A DNA stretch of 64,000 nucleotides from Chitinophagales bacterium. Lineage in GTDB: Bacteria > Bacteroidota > Bacteroidia > Chitinophagales > UBA2359. Numbering within the stretch: position 1 is the first letter of the stretch; every line of letters begins with the position of its first letter. The notes below the pieces were generated by a model. It worked only from the letters and a program-made list of their open reading frames with translations. It had not been told where the DNA came from and searched no databases. The stretch spans positions 1,620,501 through 1,684,500 of the forward strand of contig JAWKLZ010000002.1 of NCBI GenBank assembly GCA_041392475.1, written 5' to 3'. Both the position numbers and the translations under genes were made by a program. Shown here in pieces: positions 27,559 to 36,905 of the stretch.

Positions 27559-28425
27559 TCAAAATTTTTCATTGAAAACCGCCATTTTTACCGCTTCAAT
27601 ATCATCCGCTGACTTCAATAGACAGCCCAAACTTTTGGCAATCGCTTCCGCCGACAACTCATTGTAACCCAAAGCCAACAAACCTTTCGCCCAATCCAAA
27701 GTTTCGGCAATACCTGGTGTTTTGTCCAATTTTTGAAGCCTCAATTTTTGGACGGTATTCACCAATTGAGTTGCCAATTGAGGTTCGATGTTGGGGAGGT
27801 GTTTTTCTACGATTTTGATTTCTTTCTCCAAATCGGGGTAGTTCACCCAATGGTACAAACACCTCCTTTTCAGGGCATCGCTGAGTTCACGGGTGCGGTT
27901 GGAAGTGAGAATAACATAGGGGCGGTGAACGGCTTTGATAGTACCCATTTCGGGAATGCTGATTTGGAATGCAGACAACAATTCTAGCAAAAAGGCTTCA
28001 AATTCTTCGTCGGCTCGATCTATTTCGTCAATCAACAAAACGGGAGCTTTTGAGGCGGTAATCGCTTTAAGTAGCGGACGCTTCAATAAAAAATCTTCTC
28101 CGAATATGTGTTCCTCTTTTTCCAAATCTGATTTACCTCCAACTTCTTGAATTTTGATGGACATCAGCTGTTTTTGGTAGTTCCATTCATATACTGCTGT
28201 ACTGACATCCAAGCCTTCATAACATTGCAGCCGAATCAACTCCGTATCCAACAAAGCCGCCAATATATTCGCTATTTCCGTTTTTCCAACGCCTGGATTT
28301 CCTTCTAACAACAAAGGTTTTTCGAGCTTCAATAGTAGGAATAGAATCGTTGCCAACTCTTCGTCTAAGACATAGTTGAGTTGGTCGAAACCTTGTATGA
28401 TTTGTTGGGTGTTGTTTGGTAGCAC
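27559..28425 (-). CDS. coxD: CoxD-like MoxR-type AAA+ ATPase
   Basis: 288 residues. Walker A is EGNPGVGKTE at residues 41-50, Walker B is VLLIDEID with D133/E134, sensor 1 is VILTSN and an arginine-rich segment follows (ALKRRCLYHWVNYPD). This is the MoxR branch of AAA+ ATPases. CoxD acts on the folded CO dehydrogenase apo-enzyme during sulphur and copper insertion. Placed directly upstream of coxE, as in known cox clusters. Confidence 0.9.
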   Translation of the reverse strand: MLPNNTQQIIQGFDQLNYVLDEELATILFLLLKLEKPLLLEGNPGVGKTEIANILAALLDTELIRLQCYEGLDVSTAVYEWNYQKQLMSIKIQEVGGKSDLEKEEHIFGEDFLLKRPLLKAITASKAPVLLIDEIDRADEEFEAFLLELLSAFQISIPEMGTIKAVHRPYVILTSNRTRELSDALKRRCLYHWVNYPDLEKEIKIVEKHLPNIEPQLATQLVNTVQKLRLQKLDKTPGIAETLDWAKGLLALGYNELSAEAIAKSLGCLLKSADDIEAVKMAVFNEKF

Positions 28426-28451
28426 AGTGTTTTTGGAGTTTATTTTTAGTT

Positions 28452-29030
28452 TTATACCATGTCTAAAGTTCCTTTCTCTATGTCGGCGAGAAATTTCAAA
28501 GGGTTTTTCAAAAACTTATACGGATTTGATATAATGATTAACTTTTTGATCTCTTGCATTTCTGGGCGTATCAAATTTCCTTTTCTGTCCATCAAAAGCC
28601 AATCGTAAGTCTTTGATAAATTCACCATTCCCTTCAAAAATTCCAATCCTTTGACTGTTCTCAAATCAGCTCTAAAAGCTAATATTTCAATTCTTCCAGT
28701 TTGTTCGTTGATAATCATCTCCGCATCATTGTCCAGTTCATGGGTATAAGTTTTCCAATAAATTGCCAAATCGTCTCCATATCTTGTTCTTTTAACTTTT
28801 TTATCGATTTGATGAATGATCTCAATAGGTAACAAATCCGTTGTACTCCACCAGTCATGCGTATAGGCATCCTTAAATTCATCTTCGTCTTCCAGTAAAT
28901 CGTCTTTCTTCAATTCATAATGTACTCGCCTTTCGTGATGATCTATATCAAGTTTTACAGGAATTTTCCCAAACTTTTCGATAACGCCTTTTTTGGGTAG
29001 GATGGTTAAGTGAAATTGATAAACTGCCAT
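28452..29030 (-). CDS. Unknown protein inside the cox operon
   Basis: 192 residues from the ATG at 29030, only 4 bases after the coxG stop; the frame reads further back inside coxG but that is a shadow. No signal peptide. Acidic/basic mixed composition with a FHLTILPKKG N-terminus, a WWSTTDL segment and a C-terminal helix pair. No motif is recognised, and nothing like it belongs to the classical cox set (M, S, L, D, E, F, G, B, C, H, I, K). Tight spacing on both sides means it is co-transcribed with coxG and coxD. Confidence 0.6.
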   Translation of the reverse strand: MAVYQFHLTILPKKGVIEKFGKIPVKLDIDHHERRVHYELKKDDLLEDEDEFKDAYTHDWWSTTDLLPIEIIHQIDKKVKRTRYGDDLAIYWKTYTHELDNDAEMIINEQTGRIEILAFRADLRTVKGLEFLKGMVNLSKTYDWLLMDRKGNLIRPEMQEIKKLIIISNPYKFLKNPLKFLADIEKGTLDMV

Positions 29031-29034
29031 TGTA

Positions 29035-29736
29035 TTACTTCTTGCCTCCACCAAACAACCTCGCAAAAAAACCTTTGATAATCGCCCACAACAAGGCAAA
29101 TACATTCAATGAGTTATCTGCTTGGGCTTGAGGCTTTTCTACTTTTGGTGCAACAGGCCGTTGAACATTTTCGGGTGTGCTAACAGTTGCTTGCTCTGCA
29201 ACATTCGTAGCTTGATTTGCAGGTTCACTCATCTCCTCTGACTCCTCCACAACTGGCATAGCAGCTACTTCAGTCGCCGTATCTTCTGCCAATTTTGCTT
29301 TGAAGTTAGCCACAAATTGATCAAACAACTGGTCGGTTACATCATTGATAAGGCGAGAGCCAAACTGCGCCAATTTGCCTACTATGCCAATTTGCATACT
29401 CGATTCTACACTTGTTCCACCTCCTTCTCTTTCATTCAAGTCAATTTTCATCAGCAAGTCAGCACTACCTTTTCCTTTGGAGTCCAAACCCTTGCCGTTC
29501 AAAGTCATTTTATAATTCTCAAAGTCCATATCTTCAAAGGCAATTTCTCCTGCATAGCTAGCTTTGACGGGACCAAACTTTAAGGAAACACCCCCTTTAA
29601 AATTACGGTCGTCTATTTGCTCCGTCAAGGAGGCACCCGGCACGCAACTTACAATTTTCGTAGGGTCAGTTAGGTACTTCCAAACCTTATCTATAGGCTC
29701 ATCGACTTCAAATTTTTTAATGATTGCTGTGTTCAT
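29035..29736 (-). CDS. coxG: CoxG-like SRPBCC protein (CO dehydrogenase-associated)
   Basis: 233 residues. Residues 1-150 match the CoxG/SRPBCC pattern: FEVDEPIDKVWKYLTDP, VPGASLTEQ, FGPVKASYAGEI and a C-terminal amphipathic helix. An Ala/Thr/Glu-rich linker leads to a hydrophobic C-terminal segment FALLWAIIKGFFARLFGGG, a likely membrane anchor. In aerobic CO oxidisers CoxG helps to recruit the enzyme to the membrane. It lies 96 bases downstream of coxL. Confidence 0.9.
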   Translation of the reverse strand: MNTAIIKKFEVDEPIDKVWKYLTDPTKIVSCVPGASLTEQIDDRNFKGGVSLKFGPVKASYAGEIAFEDMDFENYKMTLNGKGLDSKGKGSADLLMKIDLNEREGGGTSVESSMQIGIVGKLAQFGSRLINDVTDQLFDQFVANFKAKLAEDTATEVAAMPVVEESEEMSEPANQATNVAEQATVSTPENVQRPVAPKVEKPQAQADNSLNVFALLWAIIKGFFARLFGGGKK

Positions 29737-29832
29737 GTTTTTTTATTGATTGATTGTTAAATGGCCGAATTGCTATATTGTTGGACATAAAATCCTCCAA
29801 CAATATAGCAATAAAACCATATAGCCATATAA

Positions 29833-32196
29833 TTATTTCTTCAATTCTTGTAGTACTTTCCAAACCTTGTAAGGCGTAATTGGAATGTCCAAATGTCGCA
29901 CACCGAGATGTGAAAGTGCATCTACAATAGCGTTTGCGATGGCAGGAGGCGCACCAACAGTGGGTGATTCCCCCACACCTTTTGCACCAATTGGGTGATG
30001 AGGCGAAGGTGTAACCGTATGACCTGTTTCCCAACTGGGTGACTCAACAGCAGTTGGCACCAAATAATCCATCAGTGTACCATTCAAGATGTTGCCCGCA
30101 TCGTCGTAAATCAATTCTTCATACATTGCAGGGGCAATACCTTGTGTCAAACCGCCATGTACTTGACCTTGCACAATCATTGGGTTGATGATGTTTCCGC
30201 AATCGTCAATCGCCACAAAACGACGGACTTTGATTTCGGCAGTTTCGGGGTCAATGTCGACCACACAAATATACGCTCCACTTGGGAAAGTCAGGTTTGG
30301 AGGGTCGTAATAGTGTGTTGCTTCAAAACCAGCTTCCATTCCTTGCGGGTGATTGGTATAGGACGCAAATACAATTTCTTGAATGGTTTTCACCTTTTCG
30401 GGTGCGCCTTTCACAAAGAATTTGCCAGGTTCCCACTCCAAATCGTCTTCGCTGACCTCCAATAGGTAAGCTGCAATTTTCTTGGCTTTGGCTCTCAATT
30501 TTCGGGCAGCCATTGCAGCAGCAGCACCAGCGGTTGGCGTACTTCTACTTGCATACGTTCCCAAACCATAAGGAGCCGTATCGGTGTCACCTTCTTCAAT
30601 TTGAATGTTTTCGGCAGGAATTCCCAACTCTTCTGCAATGATTTGAGCGTAAGTCGTTTCGTGACCTTGTCCTTGCGATTTTGTACCAAATCGAGCAATG
30701 GCTTTGCCTGTTGGATGCACTCGGATTTCGGCACTGTCAAACATTTTGATACCCAAGATGTCAAAGTCTTTTGAAGGGCCTGCGCCTACAATTTCGGTGA
30801 AGGTCGAAATACCTATTCCCATCAATTTTCCTTCTGCTTTTTTCTCTTTTTGTTCTTCTCGAAGTTTCCAATAATCTACTGTTTTCATTGCCAACTCCAA
30901 TCCTGCATGGTAATCTCCGCTGTCGTATTCCCAACCTGTGGGCGACTTCCACGGAAAATCCTCTTTTTTGATAAAGTTTTTCATTCGTAAATCAGCAGGG
31001 TCAATACCTACTTCAAGGGCAAAACGGTCGGTGATGCGTTCAATGGCGTGAACAGCTTCGGTGACTCGAAACGAGCAGCGATACGCAACGCCCCCAGGAG
31101 GTTTGTTGGTGTAAACCGCATCGGCTTCCATGTAGGCGGTATCGTAATCGTAAGAACCTGTACCGATTGAGAACAAGCCCGTGGGGAATTTTGAAGGATT
31201 GGCAGAAGCGTCTGTATAACCGTGGTCAGCTAAGACTTTGAAGCGAGTTGCCAAAATTTTGCCTTCTTTTGTACCCGCCATTTCAACATTGATGTGGTAA
31301 TCTCTGGCAAAAGAATCTGCTTGAAGGTTTTCGGTACGGTCTTCAATCCATTTGATAGGCGCACCTGTCAAAAACGAAACTGCAATCGCTATCACATACC
31401 CAGGATAGACTGGGACTTTGCCCCCAAAACCGCCTCCAATGTCTGGAGAAATGACCCGTATTTTTTCTTCGGTTAAGCCCACATGACCTGCTACCAAGGC
31501 AATCACTGTGCGAATAGCGTGTGGTGCTTGTGTGGTCATGTACATGGTTAGGTGGTTATTCACCTTGCTGTAATTGGCCACACAGCCGCAAGTTTCGATA
31601 GAGGCTACATGGATTCGGGGAATATACATATCCTGTTTGACAACAACTTCCGCCTCATTGAAGACTTTTTCGGTAGCTTCTTTGTCACCTGCTTCCCAAT
31701 GCCAAATATGGTTGTTGGTTTTACCTTCTTTATCTGTCCGCAAAACAGGCGCATCTGCATCCAGTGCTTTTTTGGCATCCATGAGGGGTTTCATGGGTTC
31801 GTATTCTACCACAACCGCTTCTTTTCCGTCTCTTGCCGTATAGCGATCGGTCGCAATGACTGCCGCAACTTCTTGTGCTTGGTACATGACCGTATCAGTG
31901 GGCAAAACCATTTGGGTATCAGACATCAGGGTAGGCATCCAATGCAAACCGTACTTCTCTAAATCTTTGCCTGTCACTACTGCAATGACTCCAGGAATTG
32001 CGAGCGCAGCCGTAGCGTCAATGCTTTTGATTTTGGCATAAGCATACGGACTTCTCACGATGTCCATGTGCAACATACCTGGTAGTTTTATATCATCTAC
32101 ATAGTTTCCTTTGCCTTGCAGAAATCGAGCATCTTCTTTTCGCTTCATCGAATGGCCCATTCCGCTAATGGCTTTGGATGTTTTACATTTTATCAT
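29833..32196 (-). CDS. coxL: Form I aerobic CO dehydrogenase, large (molybdenum) subunit
   Basis: 787 residues, close to the family's 800-810. It binds the molybdopterin cytosine dinucleotide cofactor and oxidises CO to CO2. The active-site loop is AYRCSFR with Cys374 (codon at 31075-31077), the form I signature; the Cys carries the copper-sulphur bridge to molybdenum. Form II proteins have AYRGAGR instead. Other blocks are DIGGGFGGK, the MCD-binding GQGHETTYAQ and the catalytic Glu in GAKGVGES. The order M-S-L is canonical. The start follows an A-rich AAACAAAACA leader. Confidence 0.95.
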   Translation of the reverse strand: MIKCKTSKAISGMGHSMKRKEDARFLQGKGNYVDDIKLPGMLHMDIVRSPYAYAKIKSIDATAALAIPGVIAVVTGKDLEKYGLHWMPTLMSDTQMVLPTDTVMYQAQEVAAVIATDRYTARDGKEAVVVEYEPMKPLMDAKKALDADAPVLRTDKEGKTNNHIWHWEAGDKEATEKVFNEAEVVVKQDMYIPRIHVASIETCGCVANYSKVNNHLTMYMTTQAPHAIRTVIALVAGHVGLTEEKIRVISPDIGGGFGGKVPVYPGYVIAIAVSFLTGAPIKWIEDRTENLQADSFARDYHINVEMAGTKEGKILATRFKVLADHGYTDASANPSKFPTGLFSIGTGSYDYDTAYMEADAVYTNKPPGGVAYRCSFRVTEAVHAIERITDRFALEVGIDPADLRMKNFIKKEDFPWKSPTGWEYDSGDYHAGLELAMKTVDYWKLREEQKEKKAEGKLMGIGISTFTEIVGAGPSKDFDILGIKMFDSAEIRVHPTGKAIARFGTKSQGQGHETTYAQIIAEELGIPAENIQIEEGDTDTAPYGLGTYASRSTPTAGAAAAMAARKLRAKAKKIAAYLLEVSEDDLEWEPGKFFVKGAPEKVKTIQEIVFASYTNHPQGMEAGFEATHYYDPPNLTFPSGAYICVVDIDPETAEIKVRRFVAIDDCGNIINPMIVQGQVHGGLTQGIAPAMYEELIYDDAGNILNGTLMDYLVPTAVESPSWETGHTVTPSPHHPIGAKGVGESPTVGAPPAIANAIVDALSHLGVRHLDIPITPYKVWKVLQELKK

Positions 32197-32219
32197 TGTT
32201 TTGTTTGTTTTAGATTGAT

Positions 32220-32726
32220 TTAGGAAACAAATTCAGGCTCTGTTGAAGGCAGTTCTTCTCCTCGCATTTTTGCACTGGCATATTGGATAGATTTCACGAT
32301 ATTGTTGTAGCCTGTGCATCGACACAGATTGCCAGAAATGCCCCAGCGGATTTCTTCCTCTGTGGGATTGGGATTGTGTTGAAGGAGTTCTACTGAACGC
32401 ATCAACATACCTGGAGTGCAAAAACCACAATGCAAACCGTGGTTTTCTTTGAAGCCCTCTTGAAGTGGATGCATTTCGCCAGGAGCAGCCAATCCTTCAA
32501 CGGTCATGATTTCTTTGCCATCTGCCTGAACCGCTAAAATGGTGCAGGATTTAACGGATTTGCCGTTCAATAATATGGTGCAAGCTCCACAACTGCTTGT
32601 ATCGCAACCTATGTGTGTACCTGTTAAGTTTATTTTTTCTCGTATGAGATGCACCAGCAATAAGCGATTTTCTACTTCAAGGGTATGTTGTGTACCATTG
32701 ATGGTAACTGTTATTTCTCTTGCCAT
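32220..32726 (-). CDS. coxS: CO dehydrogenase small (2Fe-2S) subunit
   Basis: 168 residues from the ATG at 32726; the frame reads 19 codons further back, into the coxM-coxS gap. Two iron-sulphur clusters are visible. The plant-type cluster uses C41, C46, C49 and C61 (GCDTSSCGACT). The second uses C100, C103, C135 and C137 (HCGFCTPGM, NLCRCTGY). It passes electrons from molybdenum to the flavin of CoxM. Fits the usual family length of about 165 residues. Confidence 0.95.
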   Translation of the reverse strand: MAREITVTINGTQHTLEVENRLLLVHLIREKINLTGTHIGCDTSSCGACTILLNGKSVKSCTILAVQADGKEIMTVEGLAAPGEMHPLQEGFKENHGLHCGFCTPGMLMRSVELLQHNPNPTEEEIRWGISGNLCRCTGYNNIVKSIQYASAKMRGEELPSTEPEFVS

Positions 32727-32788
32727 TGTTTGTTTGTTTTTGGAGTTTTTAGATTGTGTGATTGATGGATTGTGTGGCCACAATCATT

Positions 32789-33658
32789 TTAGGCCAAAGC
32801 CCTCTCTGCTGCTTTGCGAATCATGCGTGTTACCAAAATACCGACCATTGCTCGTTTGTAGTCCACATCACCTCGCAGGTCAGTAGAAGGATTGCAGTCT
32901 TCTGAGGCATACTGGGCAGCTTCTGCAATGGTGTTGTCACTCAACTTTTTACCCATCAAGGCTTGTTCTGAACGGCTTGCTCTAAGAGGGATTGGATTCA
33001 CATTGGTCAAGCCAATTCCTGCATAGGTAACGATTCCATTACTATCCAAAGTAAGTTGAACCGCAGCACCAGCCGTTGCATAGTCACCTACTTTTCGTTC
33101 GAGTTTGTGGTAGGCATTGCCCGTTCCATTTGAAGGAATGGGAACGTGTATGGCTGTTAATATTTCATTTTCTTCAATTGCGGTTGAATAAAATCCAAAG
33201 AAAAAATCATCAATGGGAACGATTCGCTTTCCCGCTTTACCTGTAATCTCTACTTGGGCATTTAGGGAAATTAAAACGGCGGGATGGTCATTGGCAGCGT
33301 CGCCATGTGCGATGTTACCACCAACTGTACCCATGTTTCTTACTTGAGGATCAGCGATTAATTTCGAGGCATCCGTAAAAATGGGATATTTAGAGCGAAT
33401 CAAATCAGAATGTTCCAATTCGGCTTCTCGGGTCAATGCACCAATTTTTAGGTAGCCATTTTCTTCCTTGATGTAGGCGAGACCTGGGATATTGTTGATG
33501 TCTATCAAAAATTCTGGTTCGGCAAACCTAAGTTTCATCATCGGAATCAAACTGTGACCACCTGCAAGAATTTTGGCATCATCTCCGTGTTGTTCTAACA
33601 AATCCAGAGCTTCTTCCAATGTGGTAGGAGCTTCATACTCAAAAGAGGCAGGAATCAT
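32789..33658 (-). CDS. coxM: CO dehydrogenase medium (FAD-binding) subunit
   Basis: 289 residues. FAD-binding motifs are AGGHS at residues 32-36 and TVGG at 111-114, both at their usual positions in CoxM. The block VRNMGTVGGNIAHGDAANDH is typical. It accepts electrons from CoxS and passes them to the respiratory chain. It is the first structural gene of the operon and follows a long leader with a promoter-like pair at 33933-33963. Confidence 0.95.
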   Translation of the reverse strand: MIPASFEYEAPTTLEEALDLLEQHGDDAKILAGGHSLIPMMKLRFAEPEFLIDINNIPGLAYIKEENGYLKIGALTREAELEHSDLIRSKYPIFTDASKLIADPQVRNMGTVGGNIAHGDAANDHPAVLISLNAQVEITGKAGKRIVPIDDFFFGFYSTAIEENEILTAIHVPIPSNGTGNAYHKLERKVGDYATAGAAVQLTLDSNGIVTYAGIGLTNVNPIPLRASRSEQALMGKKLSDNTIAEAAQYASEDCNPSTDLRGDVDYKRAMVGILVTRMIRKAAERALA

Positions 33659-34057
33659 AAGGCATTGTTTGTTTTAGTTAATGAGTTGTAATTTTGGCTA
33701 TGGATATAATTTCATTGCCAAAGTTTCTTTTCTTTATGCGTATTTCATTGTAGTTGAGCATAGACTATTTTTTATGCAAAAAGAGTAGTATGCTTAGCTG
33801 CTAAAAATAATTGATTATTCAATGTATAATGAGGAAGTGCTAATATTGACGTATAGTCTTTATTAATAAGTATTGAATATGAGGCTTTTGCTTATTATTA
33901 AGATGGGGCTTCTTCGGATAAAATATCTGCTTCAAATATAACGAATAAAATATGATTTTCCAAGTTACTGTTATTTTTTATTGAAGATAGAAATTTGTGA
34001 GATTAACATAATGATAATCAATTTATTATAAGAGATTGGTGTCGATGCACAAGCTAT
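33659..34057. other. Intergenic region ahead of coxM
   Basis: About 400 AT-rich bases with no gene. It contains a well-spaced promoter-like pair (33933-33963, minus strand) and an imperfect hairpin at 33757-33794 within the predicted leader. It also separates the second XdhC gene from coxM. Confidence 0.5.
33933..33963 (-). promoter_or_regulatory. Bacteroidota-type promoter of the cox operon
   Basis: On the minus strand TTG at 33963-33961, a 20-base spacer and TATATTTG at 33940-33933, an exact match to TTG / TAnnTTTG. It predicts a leader of about 265 bases before the coxM start. Confidence 0.5.
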
Positions 34058-35170
34058 TTATTCCCTTTCATGGATTGAACCTTTTCGATTCCGCAAATAA
34101 CCACCTTCTCTTTCCCTAAAAACGGCAATGATTTCTGCTGCAATAGACAAAGCGATTTCTTCTGGGCTTTCTGCTCCAATATCCAAACCCACTGGAGCAT
34201 ACAAGTTGGGCATGTTATCTAAATTTATATCTTGTTTATTGTCTGCCAATTCATCTTGCATTTTTATCATCCGTTTTTTGGGTCCTAATAGACCGATATA
34301 AGGCACATCTAAGGTGAGGTATTTTTGGAGCAAGGTTAAATCGGTTTTGTAGTCATGTGACATCAAGATGACAGCTGTATAATCATCTATTTCTATGTCT
34401 TTTGCTTCTTCAATAGAATATACCCTTTTAGCGTATTGGTAAACGATTTTGCTGAGTTTGCGGGCTTTGCCTGCTACGTGGATTTCCCAGCCCAATTCAG
34501 CCGCAATGCCCATAAAAGCATTGATATCGTAATTATCGCCAATGCAAACAAGTTTGATTTTGGGACGAATCAACTCAAATAGGATTTCACACTCATTGCC
34601 CAATTTATTGGTAAAAGCAAATACTTGGGATTTCCTCTTTTGGTAAACGAGGGCTATTTTTTCTTCAATGCTTTCTAATGGAGTGTGTACATCGTTTGTC
34701 AATTGAAGCAAGTTGTTGGAAGTATAAAAATGACCTCGTTTGTTGCTTTCCTTACCTTCAATGCTTAGGATTTGGAGCAAAATGGTGGCGTTTCTTTGGT
34801 CGGTAATTCCTTTTAGAAATTCAATTTGATTGTTTGGGCTGTTTTCTTCAATTGGAGTAAGCAATACTTCGATGCGGCCATTGCAGCCCAAACCTACTCC
34901 GATTTGATGGGGATCGTCTTCGGTTGTGTCATAAACCACAATCGAACTTTGGTTTTTCATGATTGCCATTTGTGCCCTTTTCAGCGCATCCCCTTCTAAA
35001 CAGCCACCACTGATGCCCCCGACCCATTGTCCATTGTTGCTGACAAACATTCGTGCGCCAATTCTGCGGTAAGCCGAGCCTTCGACTTTTACGACCGTAC
35101 CCAAAGCTACTTTTTCTCTTTGCCAGTCAATGTGTTGGTAGGCTTGGATGATTTTTTCGATTTCTTTCAT
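34058..35170 (-). CDS. XdhC/CoxI-family molybdoenzyme maturation protein
   Basis: 370 residues with the two-part XdhC layout. The N-terminal part has GSAYRRIGARM, VGGISGGCLEGD and the Cys-containing VGLGCNGRIEVLL. The C-terminal half is Rossmann-like (LVCIGDNYDINAFMGIA, YIGLLGPKKRM). No YHS domain, unlike the 24843 protein. These proteins deliver the molybdenum cofactor in its sulphurated form to xanthine-dehydrogenase-like enzymes. It lies upstream of the cox operon on the same strand, separated by about 400 bases, so it is probably transcribed separately. Confidence 0.88.
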   Translation of the reverse strand: MKEIEKIIQAYQHIDWQREKVALGTVVKVEGSAYRRIGARMFVSNNGQWVGGISGGCLEGDALKRAQMAIMKNQSSIVVYDTTEDDPHQIGVGLGCNGRIEVLLTPIEENSPNNQIEFLKGITDQRNATILLQILSIEGKESNKRGHFYTSNNLLQLTNDVHTPLESIEEKIALVYQKRKSQVFAFTNKLGNECEILFELIRPKIKLVCIGDNYDINAFMGIAAELGWEIHVAGKARKLSKIVYQYAKRVYSIEEAKDIEIDDYTAVILMSHDYKTDLTLLQKYLTLDVPYIGLLGPKKRMIKMQDELADNKQDINLDNMPNLYAPVGLDIGAESPEEIALSIAAEIIAVFREREGGYLRNRKGSIHERE

Positions 35171-35243
35171 TTTGTGAATTGTTGTTTGACTTGGTGTGAA
35201 ATTTCGTTTTTTTTAGGGGGATTTCCAAATTTTTCTACTTTCT

Positions 35244-36677
35244 TCAAATTTTTCCCAACAACCAAACCACTGGCAAATAATTACCCGTATAGCCATTTTC
35301 ATCAACAAAAGTAGCTATGTCTTTTTTCAACTTCTCCAAATCCATTGTTTGCTTCAATGAGACCTCTGTTTTAGCTTTTGCATACCGCAATAAAAACCTG
35401 ACCACCGTTTCGTAATCTACATCCACTTCATGTTCTGCGTGGTATCGATACATCTTCAAAAAGTTGTGACATTCTCGCATGGCAGTCTCCTCATCTTCCA
35501 ATTGACAAAAAGCGATAATTTGTACCAATCGAAAATAATAGTATTGAGCATCAGGGCGTTGTTGAATTTTTGAAGGGATGCAATCCATTACCTTTTCGGT
35601 TTCTTCCAAAAAAATATGACACATGGCTTTGAGGCACAAAAAGCGGTAATGTACCTTTTCATTGGCTTCAATGGCTGCTTGATGGGTATTGAATAATTCG
35701 ATTGCCTCGCTGTATTTCTTCAATTTGATACAGTTGCTAAAATAATTGAAAATGACTGTCAGTTGAAGTCCTTGATTGTTTGCTTCTGCATATTGAAGGG
35801 TTTGAAGGTAATACTCGTCAGCAGCTTGGTGATAACCCATTAGGTAATATTCCAATGCGATGGTCGCCAATATAAACAACTTTCGGTTTTCGGCTTCCAT
35901 TTCAGGCTGATGACATTGTGCTATAAAACCCAATGCTTTTTGTAGTGTTTCGATTTTTTCTAAGCCTATTTGTTGAAAAGAAAGAGCGTATAAATACAAG
36001 TAGTTGGAATAGCTATCATTCACTACATCCGCTTGCAAATTCATGGTTTGCATTAAATTGGAGTAGGAGAAATCGGGTCGAGTTACCTTGATGGTACGTT
36101 CTGCAAAGGCTTTCATCACCTCCGAGGCTCGCATTTTTCGCACGGCATCTTTTTGAATCCAGTTGATTTTTTCAATATATCCTTCACGGATAGTTTTTTC
36201 ATAGAGTTCTTCTGTAATTTCTTGACTCGTAATGAGGTGACGCAAATAGAGTGTGGTCATTTTGTCCATGATTTCGTACTGTAAATCTTCTTTTGCTTTG
36301 GCAATCGTTTTTTTGAAGGCAGCTTCAAATTCTTGGTGCAAACCCCTCTCCTTCAATCCCCTCAACAGCCATAGGTTGTACAGATGAATGTTCTCTTTGA
36401 AGGTTTTTTCCAACTGTTTTTGCACCAAAAAATGCTCCAATTCATTGTTTAGCAATCGCAGTTCGTTGCGAATCAAATAGTCCATTGAAGGTTCGTATTT
36501 TTTGGCAAAAACCGACTTGTAAAGCGTGGCTTTGTCTGGTTCGGTGTTTTTGATGATTTGCTTTTTCAGAAAAAAATATAAGTTTTTCAAGCTGCTTCTT
36601 TTGTGCATTTTTATCACAGTTTCAAACTCTTTTTTTTCCCTTCCTTGCAGGCTATTGAGTAGGTCAGTAGTTTTCAT
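35244..36677 (-). CDS. Helical-repeat (TPR-like) protein, distant paralogue of the 3052 gene
   Basis: 477 residues from the ATG at 36677; the frame opens nine codons earlier at a non-ATG codon. No signal peptide. Almost all alpha-helix with tetratricopeptide-like spacing (for example YLQTLQYAEANNQGLQLTVIF and YSEAIELFN). The N-terminal block DLLNSLQGREKKEFETVIK parallels LFELVKSLTPAEKRYFKVFA of the 3052 protein, and later blocks share a layout of short helices. Role unknown; possibly a scaffold. Confidence 0.6.
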   Translation of the reverse strand: MKTTDLLNSLQGREKKEFETVIKMHKRSSLKNLYFFLKKQIIKNTEPDKATLYKSVFAKKYEPSMDYLIRNELRLLNNELEHFLVQKQLEKTFKENIHLYNLWLLRGLKERGLHQEFEAAFKKTIAKAKEDLQYEIMDKMTTLYLRHLITSQEITEELYEKTIREGYIEKINWIQKDAVRKMRASEVMKAFAERTIKVTRPDFSYSNLMQTMNLQADVVNDSYSNYLYLYALSFQQIGLEKIETLQKALGFIAQCHQPEMEAENRKLFILATIALEYYLMGYHQAADEYYLQTLQYAEANNQGLQLTVIFNYFSNCIKLKKYSEAIELFNTHQAAIEANEKVHYRFLCLKAMCHIFLEETEKVMDCIPSKIQQRPDAQYYYFRLVQIIAFCQLEDEETAMRECHNFLKMYRYHAEHEVDVDYETVVRFLLRYAKAKTEVSLKQTMDLEKLKKDIATFVDENGYTGNYLPVVWLLGKI

Positions 36678-36905
36678 AGTGAGTGATTGAAGGTTAAAAA
36701 GCAAGGAATTGAAGGTAAGTTTTTTTGGAATGAAGTCAAAATAGTATGCCTGCTTTTTCCTTCAATTGTCTTTTTTTTACGGCTTTATTCTATCACAAGT
36801 CTTTTGGATTGTATTTTTTTCACCACAAGAATTGCGTTAATTTTGAAGCGAATTCAATGTGCAAACCTCCTTCCTTTTCTTTTTCAAATCCTTAAACATA
36901 ACCTC

